DNA of 13,995 nt from Thermoplasmata archaeon (GTDB lineage Archaea; Thermoplasmatota; Thermoplasmata; Lutacidiplasmatales; UBA184), in the NCBI GenBank assembly GCA_030039865.1, contig JASHUS010000059.1:1-13995 (forward strand). The letters are read 5' to 3'. Both the position numbers and the translations under genes were made by a program. Under the pieces are notes generated by a model. It was not told where the DNA came from. It ran no database searches and was given only the letters and a program-made list of their open reading frames with translations. This document shows, piece by piece, positions 1 through 6,344 of this stretch (its first letter is position 1; each line of letters opens with the position of its first letter).

Positions 1-84
1 CACGAACGCGGTCCTCGCTCCGACGATGACGGGCCGTCGCCGCGGGCCGCGCCGGGCTGACCGGCGGCTCGGGCTCGGCGAGAG

Positions 85-92
85 CTTTATTG
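85..92 (+). promoter_or_regulatory. TATA-like element of the first small gene
   Basis: The octamer CTTTATTG is an A+T island in very GC-rich sequence. Its centre lies about 29 bp upstream of the ATG at 118, the spacing expected when transcription starts at or just before the start codon. The sequence before it (1-84) shows no other supportable feature. Confidence 0.5.
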
Positions 93-117
93 GCGCCGAG
101 TGTCCGGGGCGACCGTA

Positions 118-366
118 ATGGAACCGGGCGCGCCGATGACGAAGACGTTCCTGCTGCTCCAGCTCGACAGCGAGGGGGCGCCCTACTCGGAGGTCGCCGA
201 GGTCCTCGAGGACCTCGGCTTCCAGGCCGAGACCGAGGGGTACGACTTCCGGTACGACTGGGGCCGCCCCGCCGGGGTCGGCGAGTCGCTCGAGTTCGCC
301 GATCGGATTCAAGAGGCGCTGCGCGGGATGCGCGTGCGCTTCCGGATCGAGTCGACCGAAGACTGA
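118..366 (+). CDS. small protein of unknown function (82 aa)
   Basis: I do not recognise this family. The protein is 82 residues, acidic, with no signal peptide, membrane segment, cysteine pair or nucleotide-binding motif, so it is probably cytosolic. By eye it alternates beta-alpha-beta-alpha-beta: a hydrophobic strand (TKTFLLLQL, residues 8-16), a helix (about 22-34), a strand rich in aromatic residues (about 41-48), an amphipathic helix (about 53-69) and a final strand (MRVRFRIES, about 70-78). Starts are possible at GTG 100, ATG 118 and ATG 136. I chose 118 because it sits about 29 bp from the TATA-like octamer at 85-92. The gene ends 50 bp before kae1 in the same direction, and kae1 seems to have its own promoter, so a functional link is open. 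The KEOPS subunit Pcc1 is of similar size, but I see no clear resemblance. Confidence 0.7.
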   Translation: MEPGAPMTKTFLLLQLDSEGAPYSEVAEVLEDLGFQAETEGYDFRYDWGRPAGVGESLEFADRIQEALRGMRVRFRIESTED

Positions 367-386
367 GTCTCGCGCTGCCCGCCGGG

Positions 387-394
387 GCTAAGAG
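387..394 (+). promoter_or_regulatory. TATA-like element of kae1
   Basis: GCTAAGAG is centred about 27 bp upstream of the kae1 ATG at 417, matching the spacing seen before other genes in this window. The match to a TATA box is weak; the constant spacing is the main argument. Confidence 0.4.
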
Positions 395-416
395 GCCCGG
401 GCGGTCGTGTGGCGCG

Positions 417-1406
417 ATGGTCGTCCTCGGCATCGAGTCGACCGCGCACACCGCGTCGGTCGGCATCGTCGGAGAAGGAGCTCAGGTCCTCGGGCTCGCC
501 TCCGACATGTACCGCCCGCCGCACGGCGGCATCCATCCCCGCGAGGCGGCGAACCATCATGTCGAGCTGTTGCCGGACCTCGTCACGCGGGCGCTCGACG
601 CGGCGCACGTCCGGCCGACCGAGATCGAGGCGGTCGCCTTCGCGCAGGGGCCAGGGCTCGGGCCGTGCCTGCGCGCGGGGGCGACCGTCGCCCGGATGCT
701 CTCGCTCGTGTGGGAGCGGCCCCTCGTCCCCGTCAACCACTGCGTCGCGCACGTCGAGATCGCCCGGGTCCTCAGTGGGCTCGACGATCCGATCCTGCTC
801 TACGCGAGCGGCGGCAACACGCAGGTGATCGCGTACGCCCGCGGCCGCTACCGGGTGCTCGGCGAAACACTGGACATCGGCGTCGGCAACTTCCTCGACA
901 AGCTGTGGATCGGGCTCGGCGGGACGTTCCCCGGCGGTCCGGCGCTCGAAGCCGAGGCGCGGCAGGGCTCGGGGGAGATCCTCCCGCTGCCGTACTCGGT
1001 CCACGGGATGGACGTCGCGTTCTCGGGCATGCTCACGGCGACGCTCGCCCACCACGCGAAAGGCGTCGCGCGGCCGGACCTCGCCTACTCGGTGGAGGTC
1101 ACGGCCTACTCGATGCTCACGGAGATCACGGAGCGCGCGCTCGCCCACCGTCAGCGCGGCGCGGTCGTGCTCGGCGGCGGCGTCGCGTGCAACGAGCGAC
1201 TGCGGACGATGGTGCGAACGATGGTCGAGGGCCGGGGGGGCTCGATGTTCGCCCCGCCGCGCTCGCTCTGTGTGGACAACGGCGCGATGATCGCATGGAC
1301 GGGGCTGCTCGCGTTCCGCTCGGGGGGGACGGTGCCCGTCGAGGCGTCCGCGGTCGAACCCCGGCAGCGGACCGACCTGGTCGCGACGCCGTGGCGCGCC
1401 GGGTGA
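417..1406 (+). CDS. kae1: tRNA N6-threonylcarbamoyladenosine synthase Kae1 (KEOPS catalytic subunit)
   Basis: Kae1 is the ASKHA-fold subunit of the KEOPS complex. It transfers the threonylcarbamoyl group from threonylcarbamoyl-AMP to A37 of ANN-decoding tRNAs. The 329-residue length fits the family (about 325). Visible landmarks are the N-terminal phosphate-binding strand (LGIESTAHTASVGIV), the metal-binding HxxxH as HCVAH at residues 108-112, the glycine-rich YASGGNTQV segment, VGNFLDKLW with a following glycine run, GGGVACNERLR, and the metal-ligand aspartate D287 in CVDNGAMIAW. The ATG at 417 starts exactly at the conserved MVVLGIES; an open frame further upstream has no family similarity. 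Unlike in some archaea, it is not fused to the Bud32 kinase, which must be encoded elsewhere. It stands between a small unknown gene and a lipid reductase gene, each with its own promoter-like element. Identification is secure. Confidence 0.96.
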   Translation: MVVLGIESTAHTASVGIVGEGAQVLGLASDMYRPPHGGIHPREAANHHVELLPDLVTRALDAAHVRPTEIEAVAFAQGPGLGPCLRAGATVARMLSLVWERPLVPVNHCVAHVEIARVLSGLDDPILLYASGGNTQVIAYARGRYRVLGETLDIGVGNFLDKLWIGLGGTFPGGPALEAEARQGSGEILPLPYSVHGMDVAFSGMLTATLAHHAKGVARPDLAYSVEVTAYSMLTEITERALAHRQRGAVVLGGGVACNERLRTMVRTMVEGRGGSMFAPPRSLCVDNGAMIAWTGLLAFRSGGTVPVEASAVEPRQRTDLVATPWRAG

Positions 1407-1417
1407 GCCCCGCCCTC

Positions 1418-1425
1418 CGTTAAGT
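1418..1425 (+). promoter_or_regulatory. TATA-like element of the reductase gene
   Basis: CGTTAAGT is centred about 27 bp upstream of the ATG at 1449, in the short gap after kae1. The position predicts a leaderless transcript. Confidence 0.5.
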
Positions 1426-1448
1426 CCCGTCGGCCTCTCGGCCGGTCG

Positions 1449-2711
1449 ATGCCCTCGGTCGATGTGCTCGTCGTCGGGGCGGGACCCGCCGGCTCCACCA
1501 TCGCGGGACGCCTCGCCGCCCGGGGATGGTCGACCGTCGTGCTCGAGGAGCACGACCGCGTCGGGCTCCCCGTGCAGTGCGCGGGCCTCGTCTCGCAGCG
1601 GGTGCTGGACCTCGCCGGGTCGAACGGGTTCGTCCGCGCCGCGGTGCGGGGCGCCGCGGTCTTCGGTCCCAGCCTCGGCTCGACGTCGTTCCGCGCGCCG
1701 GAACCCCGGGCGTTCGTCATCGATCGCGCCGGACTCGACATCCACCTCGCGGACCGGGCCGCGCGCGCCGGAGCCGAGTTCCGTACGGGCGTTCGCTTCG
1801 TCCGTCGGCTACCGTCCGTCGGAGGACGCGAGGTCGTGCAGGCGATCGACCGCGACGGGGGGGCGCTCGAGTTCTCGGCCCGGCTCGTCGTCGGCGCGGA
1901 TGGCGTCGCCAGTGCCGTGGCCCGCGCGTACCGGCTCCGCCGCCCGGTCGAGATCCTGCCCGCGTTCGAGGCTGAGATCCCGACGAGCCCGGGCGACCCC
2001 GATGTGGTGGAGGTCTACCTCGGTCGCACGATCGCCCCGGGGCTCTTCGGATGGTGGATCCCCGACGGGCAGGGCGGCGCGCGCGTCGGCCTGGCGGTCG
2101 ACGCGGACGGAACGCCCGCTCGTACGTACTTCGGACGGTTGCTCGAGTACCTCGCCCGGCGGTTCGGTCGGCCGCTCGTCGGACCGACGGCCTACCTCGT
2201 CTCGGGCATCCCGATCGGCGAGGTCCCTGCGACCCACGGCCCGCGCGTCCTCCTCGTGGGCGACGCGGCCGCTCAAGTCAAGCCGCTCTCCGGAGGCGGG
2301 ATCTTCACGGGCATGCGCTGCGCGGAGATCGCCGCCGATGTCGCGCATCCGGCGCTCGCGCGCGACGACCTCAGCGCGCGGGCGCTCGCCCCGTACGACC
2401 TCGCCTGGCATCAGGAGCTGGGCGAGGAGTTCCGCCGGGCGCTCTACCTTCGCCGACTCTTCGCCCGGCTGACGGACCCGGAGCTCGACGCGCTGATCGA
2501 TGTCCTGCGATCGAGCGAACTCTCCGGCACGATCGTGGCGTTCGGGGACATCGACTTCCCCACGCACGTCGCCCGTCGGCTCCTGCGCGAGTCGCCCTCG
2601 CTCGTCCGCCTCCTTCCGAAGGCGCTCAGCGCCTGGGTCGCCTCGGGCGCCTATCGGGTGCCCGAGGTCGACCCCGGTCCCGGGCCCGGCCCGGAACTCC
2701 GACGGAAGTAG
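1449..2711 (+). CDS. geranylgeranyl reductase family FAD-dependent oxidoreductase
   Basis: In archaea this flavoprotein family saturates the double bonds of geranylgeranyl chains of membrane ether lipids. The 420-residue protein opens with an FAD-binding Rossmann motif, VVGAGPAGS (residues 8-16), ending in the acidic LEE (32-34). It has the family's conserved cysteine in QCAGLVS (C44) and the second FAD motif VGDAAAQ (D272), followed by KPLSGGGIFTGM. The substrate-pocket signature PxxYxWxFP is recognisable at 197-205 as PGLFGWWIP, with Phe for Tyr and Ile for Phe, so exact substrate and chain position are uncertain. The ATG is placed by the TATA-like element 27 bp upstream. The last 61 bp overlap the end of a convergent gene, and both reading frames there encode Gly-Pro repeats. 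An alternative role is reduction of another polyprenyl compound such as a quinone side chain. Confidence 0.88.
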   Translation: MPSVDVLVVGAGPAGSTIAGRLAARGWSTVVLEEHDRVGLPVQCAGLVSQRVLDLAGSNGFVRAAVRGAAVFGPSLGSTSFRAPEPRAFVIDRAGLDIHLADRAARAGAEFRTGVRFVRRLPSVGGREVVQAIDRDGGALEFSARLVVGADGVASAVARAYRLRRPVEILPAFEAEIPTSPGDPDVVEVYLGRTIAPGLFGWWIPDGQGGARVGLAVDADGTPARTYFGRLLEYLARRFGRPLVGPTAYLVSGIPIGEVPATHGPRVLLVGDAAAQVKPLSGGGIFTGMRCAEIAADVAHPALARDDLSARALAPYDLAWHQELGEEFRRALYLRRLFARLTDPELDALIDVLRSSELSGTIVAFGDIDFPTHVARRLLRESPSLVRLLPKALSAWVASGAYRVPEVDPGPGPGPELRRK

Positions 2712-3427
2712 ATCCAGGCGGCGACGGCAGCCAGCGCGATCGAGCCGGCCAGTATCGCGCCGAGGATCCAGCCCCAGTCCGAGGTCGTCACCAGGACCGC
2801 GGTCTCGGGGGTCACGCCCGACACGCCGAGCCGAGTGAGATTGAGTGTCACGCTCCCGTTCGGGAGCTCGGTCGCCGCGGCCCAGGCGGCCGCCGTGAAC
2901 CAGCCCCGCGATTCGAGCCGGTAGGCGGTACCGTTCGGCCCGAGGTCGAAGGAGAGCGCCGTCCGGATCGCGAACGTTCCGGACGGGGTCGTCGACGACG
3001 TCGTGACGCCGACGCTCCCCCGATAGACCTCGCCCGGCGCGAGCGACGGGATGCTCACGTTCTGGAACGGTCCGTCCAAGCCGAAGTAACCCGCTCCGAG
3101 CGTGAGGATCGGCGCGCCGGCGACCGGTACCGTGGACGTGGCGTTACCGGGGAAGGCGTTGAACGCGTACAGGTCGAGCGTGAGCACGACCGAGTCGAGG
3201 GGCCCGGAGAGCGGGTTGCCGACGCTGAAGCCGATCGACCCCGCGGATCCCGGGGTCAGGGACGGGGCGCTCAAGTTCCCGACGAACACCCGACCGTCCT
3301 CCACCGGAAGCGTCGGGTAGCTGGCCGCACGGGCGCCGCTCGGAAGCGAAGCGACCGCCAGACCGACGGCGGCCCACGTCGCCAGGACCAGGACGATCGG
3401 GGGGCGAGATCGCGCCGGCCTAGTCAA
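2651..3427 (-). CDS. secreted, C-terminally membrane-anchored protein (258 aa), possible Ig-like fold
   Basis: No specific family is recognised. The protein has an N-terminal signal sequence (positive residues, then a hydrophobic core at about 10-27, and a likely cleavage region near GARAAS). An extracellular part rich in beta strands follows, with several N-glycosylation sequons (for example NLS, NAT, NVS, NGT, NGS). A single membrane helix lies at about 220-241, then a basic stop-transfer RR and a short Gly-Pro tail. The segment from about residue 42 (SLTPGSAGSIGFSVGNP) resembles Ig-like domains of archaeal surface proteins; this is inference. It starts with TTG at 3427, overlapping the end of the metalloprotease gene by 8 bp. 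TTG is the only plausible start in frame and has a Shine-Dalgarno sequence in front. Overlap and order suggest co-expression with the protease and the BlaI-type repressor. A role as sensor, substrate or partner of the protease is possible but unproven. Confidence 0.82.
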   Translation of the reverse strand: MTRPARSRPPIVLVLATWAAVGLAVASLPSGARAASYPTLPVEDGRVFVGNLSAPSLTPGSAGSIGFSVGNPLSGPLDSVVLTLDLYAFNAFPGNATSTVPVAGAPILTLGAGYFGLDGPFQNVSIPSLAPGEVYRGSVGVTTSSTTPSGTFAIRTALSFDLGPNGTAYRLESRGWFTAAAWAAATELPNGSVTLNLTRLGVSGVTPETAVLVTTSDWGWILGAILAGSIALAAVAAWIYFRRSSGPGPGPGSTSGTR

Positions 3428-4316
3428 CGGGTTCCTCCGGGAACCGCCCGCTCTCCGCGAGCGCGACGAGTCGCCGGATCCGCTCGACCGCCTGCCGTCG
3501 GCCCCGCCGGCCCCCGACGCCGAGGAAGGCCGCCACGCCGAGGGGCGCGCGGGCCGGAACGCTCGACGCCTTGTAGAGGGCCCGCGCGAGCGCCCGCGGG
3601 CGACCTGTGAGCTCGACCGCGTCGAGGTCCGCCCGGTACTCCTCGCGCCGGGTGAGCGAGTCCGCGAGGTAGGCGAGGACCGGGTCCCAGCGCATCATGC
3701 GGGCGAGTGTGCGGAAGAACGTGAGGTACCGGCCGTCGAGCTCGCAGAGGTGGCTGAACTCGTGCGCGACGACCGCCACCCACTCCTCCATCGTCAGCTG
3801 ATCGAGGAGGCCCCGCGAGACGAGGATGACGTCGTGCCGGCGGAAGAGCCGACGCCCTCCCCGCTCGAGCAGCGTGAACGTGAACGCCTCGGCGCGGACT
3901 GAGGGGAACTCGAGAAGGCTCGTCGAACCGCTCGGCGCCGGGAGCCGCGCGGGCCATGGGACCGGCGAGAGCGGCAGGAGCGCGAGGAACCCCCGGCCGA
4001 CGGCTTGGCTCAGAAGGAACGCGGCAAGGAAGACCCCGAACGCTCCGATCGCTCCGACCACCCAGATCACGGGCGAGGGGCTCGCGAAGAGCGTGAGGGG
4101 CGCCCCGAGCAGCCGCATTGCCCCGTCGACGCCGCCGTTCGCGAGGACCCAGACGAGGACCGTCGTCGCGAGGAGGGCCCATGTGGCGAGGAAGAGCGCC
4201 GCGACCCGAAGGACCGTGGTCGAGTTGCTGTGTCGGAACGTCACGAGGAGCACGACGCCGATCGCGATCCACACCGCGACCGGTGTGTAGCTGAGCGCCG
4301 CCCCCGCGAACGCCAT
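3420..4316 (-). CDS. membrane zinc metalloprotease, BlaR1/MecR1-like (M56) or M48-like
   Basis: The 298-residue protein has three predicted membrane helices (about 10-27, 36-59 and 81-105), followed by a soluble protease domain. HEFSH (185-189) supplies the HExxH zinc ligands and catalytic Glu; E226 in EEYRAD is the likely third ligand. The segment RWDPVLAYL before it resembles the W-x-x-P region between the two motifs in M56 proteins such as BlaR1, while ExxAD is shared with M48 enzymes (HtpX), so the family call is open. Basic residues in the loop between helices 1 and 2 and after helix 3 suggest a cytosolic catalytic domain, where it could reach a DNA-bound repressor. Unlike BlaR1, it has no extracellular penicillin-binding domain. 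It begins 16 bp after a BlaI-type repressor gene, the classic partner. The natural target is probably that repressor, by inference. No Shine-Dalgarno is obvious. Confidence 0.85.
   Translation of the reverse strand: MAFAGAALSYTPVAVWIAIGVVLLVTFRHSNSTTVLRVAALFLATWALLATTVLVWVLANGGVDGAMRLLGAPLTLFASPSPVIWVVGAIGAFGVFLAAFLLSQAVGRGFLALLPLSPVPWPARLPAPSGSTSLLEFPSVRAEAFTFTLLERGGRRLFRRHDVILVSRGLLDQLTMEEWVAVVAHEFSHLCELDGRYLTFFRTLARMMRWDPVLAYLADSLTRREEYRADLDAVELTGRPRALARALYKASSVPARAPLGVAAFLGVGGRRGRRQAVERIRRLVALAESGRFPEEPVD
3434..3438 (-). promoter_or_regulatory. Shine-Dalgarno site that decides the TTG start at 3427
   Basis: On the minus strand GGAGG lies six bases before TTG at 3427, inside the end of the preceding protease gene. 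It supports this unusual start codon and implies reinitiation within an operon mRNA. Confidence 0.65.
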
Positions 4317-4332
4317 CGCGTCGGTCCGCGGA

Positions 4333-4692
4333 TCACTCGAGCCGCAGCCGTCGCCGGAGCTCTTGCTCCTGCGACGGGTCGAGCTTCGCGATCTCCTCGT
4401 TCAGGTGGACGACCCCCGCCGGGCCGAACATGGCCACCACGCCGCGCAGAAGATTCCGCAGGTATTTCTGCTCCACGTTCGCCGGCCGATAGACGTAGCG
4501 CTCCCCGCCCCGGCACGTCTCGCGCCGGCGGCTCACGAGTCCCTTGTCGAACAGACGCGAGAGGGTCGTCGCCACCGTCGTGTACGCGACCCGGACTCCC
4601 CGGCGTTCAAGGGCGCGCCGGACGTCCCGGGCCGGCCCCTGCCCGAGATCGCGCAGCGCGCTCAGTACTTCCGTTTCGAGCGAGCCGAGCAT
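4333..4692 (-). CDS. BlaI/MecI/CopY-family winged-helix transcriptional repressor
   Basis: The 119-residue protein matches the BlaI/MecI family in length and layout. The N-terminal winged helix begins with LGSLETEVLSAL. The recognition-helix region is AYTTVATTLSRLFDKGLV (36-53), equivalent to the family's YTTV-xTxLxRLxxKG signature, and the wing carries the typical ERYVYRP (64-70). The remaining 50 residues should form the helical dimerisation domain, which in staphylococcal BlaI and MecI is cut by the membrane protease. Family members bind inverted repeats as dimers and repress nearby genes. It is first in a group with a membrane metalloprotease (16 bp gap) and a surface protein, and lies 36 bp downstream of a secreted glucanase gene. 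A TATA-like element and two inverted repeats flank its start, suggesting autoregulation. Many non-resistance regulators share this fold, so the inducer cannot be deduced. Confidence 0.9.
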   Translation of the reverse strand: MLGSLETEVLSALRDLGQGPARDVRRALERRGVRVAYTTVATTLSRLFDKGLVSRRRETCRGGERYVYRPANVEQKYLRNLLRGVVAMFGPAGVVHLNEEIAKLDPSQEQELRRRLRLE

Positions 4693-4708
4693 GGCGACGA
4701 GGTTGCGC

Positions 4709-4723
4709 GAACGAGGCGCGTTC
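4709..4723. promoter_or_regulatory. inverted repeat, candidate repressor operator
   Basis: GAACG-5-CGTTC lies between the TATA-like element at 4727-4734 and the repressor start at 4692. A bound repressor there would block transcription. The arms are short, so chance occurrence in GC-rich DNA is possible. Confidence 0.3.
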
Positions 4724-4726
4724 CTG

Positions 4727-4734
4727 CCTTAAGC
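4727..4734 (-). promoter_or_regulatory. TATA-like element of the repressor-protease group
   Basis: On the minus strand GCTTAAGG is centred about 38 bp upstream of the repressor ATG, predicting a transcript with a leader of roughly ten bases. Its TTA/TAA core is also the stop codon of the upstream glucanase gene (4729-4731). Confidence 0.45.
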
Positions 4735-6045
4735 GCTCAGGCGCTCTGGAACGAACGAGTTCGTACCGAACGGACCCGGGAGGGACTCGGCGCCCGACGC
4801 TCGCGCGAGGTCTCGCAGAGTACCGGGCCAGGTGCGTCCGCCGGGAGGGAGCGGAGCGCGGGGCGCCGAAGGGGCCGCGGGCACGCTCGACGGCGGCCCG
4901 CCGACGAACGAATCGAAAGAGACGTCCGACGCGGATGAGCCGCAGTCGACCTTCCGATCGGTGGCCTTCCCGGCGACCAGCGTGTAGCAGAGTCCGCTGA
5001 CTCGCCAGTCGACGCTCGCGACGTCGTTCTCCGTCGGATAGAACTCGGCTCCGAGCGGGAAGTTGTCGGCATAGAACGAGCTCACCGACGTCCCGGCGGA
5101 CGCCCAGCACGCCCCGCCGCGGATCACCGAGGCCACGTTATCGAGGATCGCGGTCAGGTTGACCGCGATCGTCCCCGACCGTTCCCCGTAACCGGGGGTC
5201 GATCCGCTCGGCGCGTAAAGGTAGTCGAACGTGATGTCCTGCGAACCCATGCACAGGTCGTCGCGGAACCAGGTGCCCGGCGCGGCCGAGCCGTTGAGGT
5301 AGGAGGGGATCGAGACCTTCGTCTGGGGAAGGTACATCCCGATGTCGTTCGCGAACCAGATCATGAGCTCGATACGGTCGCCGACGTCGCCCGTCGAACT
5401 GGACGTCGCTCGGTCGACCGAGAACCAGTCGTCGAAGGCGAAGTCGAACGGGCTGTCGCCCGGGGCCTCGACCGAGTAGTCGAGCGTCACCCACGCGTCG
5501 TGGTGCGTCAAGTTCCCGAACGTATCGAAGGGCAGGGGCAGGCTCGGGTTCGTGGCCCCCGCCTCGCCGCCGTAGATGTTCTCCCCGAGGATCGCCTCGG
5601 GGTAGCCGAGTACGTCGTGCTGCGTTGCGTCCGGCAGGCTCGCGAACGTCGTGCGGTCCGTGAGCGTGCCGGAGTGCGCGTGGTAGCAGAGCTCCGTCTC
5701 GCCGACGCTGCCCGACGGGAGCGCGAAGAGGTTCCCCTGGAAGGCAAGGTACCCTACCGTCGATTCGGGATACGGGTCCGAGAGACTCGCGAGGACGCAC
5801 CCCGAGGCCGTGCCCGCGGGTTCCGGGACGAGGGTCACGACCTGATCCGAGCTCGAGCCGGCCGACCCGGCGAGTCCGTCGGCCGACACCCCGCTCGTCG
5901 CGTTCGCCGCCCCCGCCACGTTGCCGGGCCGCGAGCCGCCGCTCCCGACGGCCAGGCCACTCGTCACGCCCAGCACCGCCACGCAGAGGACCAGCGCCCA
6001 TCGGCGTCGGGCATCTCGTCCGTTCGCCCTCCACGAGTCGTCCAT
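4729..6045 (-). CDS. secreted glycoside hydrolase family 12-like beta-glucanase
   Basis: The 438-residue protein starts with an arginine-rich N-terminus and a hydrophobic signal core (about 16-33), then an Ala/Gly/Ser-rich linker. From about residue 83 to 357 it follows the GH12 beta-jelly-roll pattern as remembered from Pyrococcus furiosus EglA: GYPEAILGENIYGGE (147-161), AWVTLDYSVE (184-193), PFDFAFDDWFS (199-209), the nucleophile motif IELMIWF with E226, and the acid/base motif LGAEF with E334 followed by VDWRVSGLCYTL. GH12 enzymes cut beta-1,4-glucans such as cellulose or xyloglucan, with retention of configuration. Six cysteines outside the signal (83, 120, 265, 313, 353, 368) suggest disulfides, fitting an extracellular enzyme. 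The last 65 residues are Pro/Ala/Gly-rich and of unknown role. ATG 6045 is preferred over TTG 6066 because only it places the positive patch directly before the signal core. Substrate is not predictable. Confidence 0.8.
   Translation of the reverse strand: MDDSWRANGRDARRRWALVLCVAVLGVTSGLAVGSGGSRPGNVAGAANATSGVSADGLAGSAGSSSDQVVTLVPEPAGTASGCVLASLSDPYPESTVGYLAFQGNLFALPSGSVGETELCYHAHSGTLTDRTTFASLPDATQHDVLGYPEAILGENIYGGEAGATNPSLPLPFDTFGNLTHHDAWVTLDYSVEAPGDSPFDFAFDDWFSVDRATSSSTGDVGDRIELMIWFANDIGMYLPQTKVSIPSYLNGSAAPGTWFRDDLCMGSQDITFDYLYAPSGSTPGYGERSGTIAVNLTAILDNVASVIRGGACWASAGTSVSSFYADNFPLGAEFYPTENDVASVDWRVSGLCYTLVAGKATDRKVDCGSSASDVSFDSFVGGPPSSVPAAPSAPRAPLPPGGRTWPGTLRDLARASGAESLPGPFGTNSFVPERLSA
4751..4764. 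promoter_or_regulatory. inverted repeat upstream of the repressor promoter
   Basis: ACGAAC-GA-GTTCGT is a perfect inverted repeat with 6-bp arms, about 17 bp upstream of the TATA-like element and inside the 3' end of the glucanase gene. It shares the GAACG half-site with the repeat at 4709-4723. It may be a second operator, or a by-product of codon use. Confidence 0.25.
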
Positions 6046-6220
6046 GGTCCGAGTCGCCTCCCCCAATGCGAGCGCGGAAAGTCGCGGGCGGGCTCAGCCC
6101 CACGAGAGGGGCGAGATCCCGGCAGGCCCCGGTCCGGGAAGTGAGATTCCCCGAACCAATTCGATCCTGCCGGCCGGACTCAAGCGCGGGCGCATCCGGC
6201 CAACGGGTCTGTGGGTCATG

Positions 6221-6256
6221 GTTTAAGAACTTGCCGAATTCCAATGATTGCCGAAC
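6221..6256. promoter_or_regulatory. A+T-rich island with TATA-like element and TTGCCGAA direct repeat
   Basis: GTTTAAGAAC (6221-6230) is an inverted repeat (GTT-4-AAC) with a TATA-like core. It is followed by two copies of TTGCCGAA at 6231-6238 and 6248-6255, repeating every 17 bp. Lying over 100 bp upstream of the cysteine operon, it could be a regulator site or the promoter of a long-leader or small RNA transcript. The spacing differs from the GTT-3-AAC site of the sulfur regulator SurR. Confidence 0.3.
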
Positions 6257-6336
6257 GTTCTCGGAGGCCTTCGCTCGTACCGTAGACTCCGTCGCGGCGC
6301 TCGCTCTCTCGACGAAACCGGGGCGCCGCCATCAGA

Positions 6337-6344
6337 CTTTATGG
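6337..6344 (+). promoter_or_regulatory. TATA-like element of the cysteine operon
   Basis: CTTTATGG is centred about 28 bp upstream of the ATG at 6369, so the operon mRNA is probably leaderless. It also supports 6369 over farther upstream starts in the same open frame. Confidence 0.6.

Noticed and set aside
1..60. Possible C-terminal tail of an upstream plus-strand gene ending in TGA at 58-60
   Set aside because: Only 19 codons are visible, of low complexity, with no motif; open frames this short are expected by chance in GC-rich DNA.
309..1745. Long minus-strand open frame across kae1 and the reductase gene
   Set aside because: It is Arg/Asp/Glu/Pro-rich nonsense antisense to genes with firm family motifs.
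6150..6185. T-loop-like ATTCGATC that might mark a tRNA
   Set aside because: The flanking bases cannot pair into a T-stem and no acceptor or anticodon arm was found on either strand.
6221..6230. Binding site for the sulfur-response regulator SurR
   Set aside because: The spacing is GTT-4-AAC, not the GTT-3-AAC consensus, and no other evidence for SurR is present.
6244..6285. A 13-codon peptide frame ATG to TAG after the TATA-like element, as a leader peptide
   Set aside because: No Cys codons or attenuator-like hairpins, and the TATA-to-start spacing (about 20 bp) is too short.
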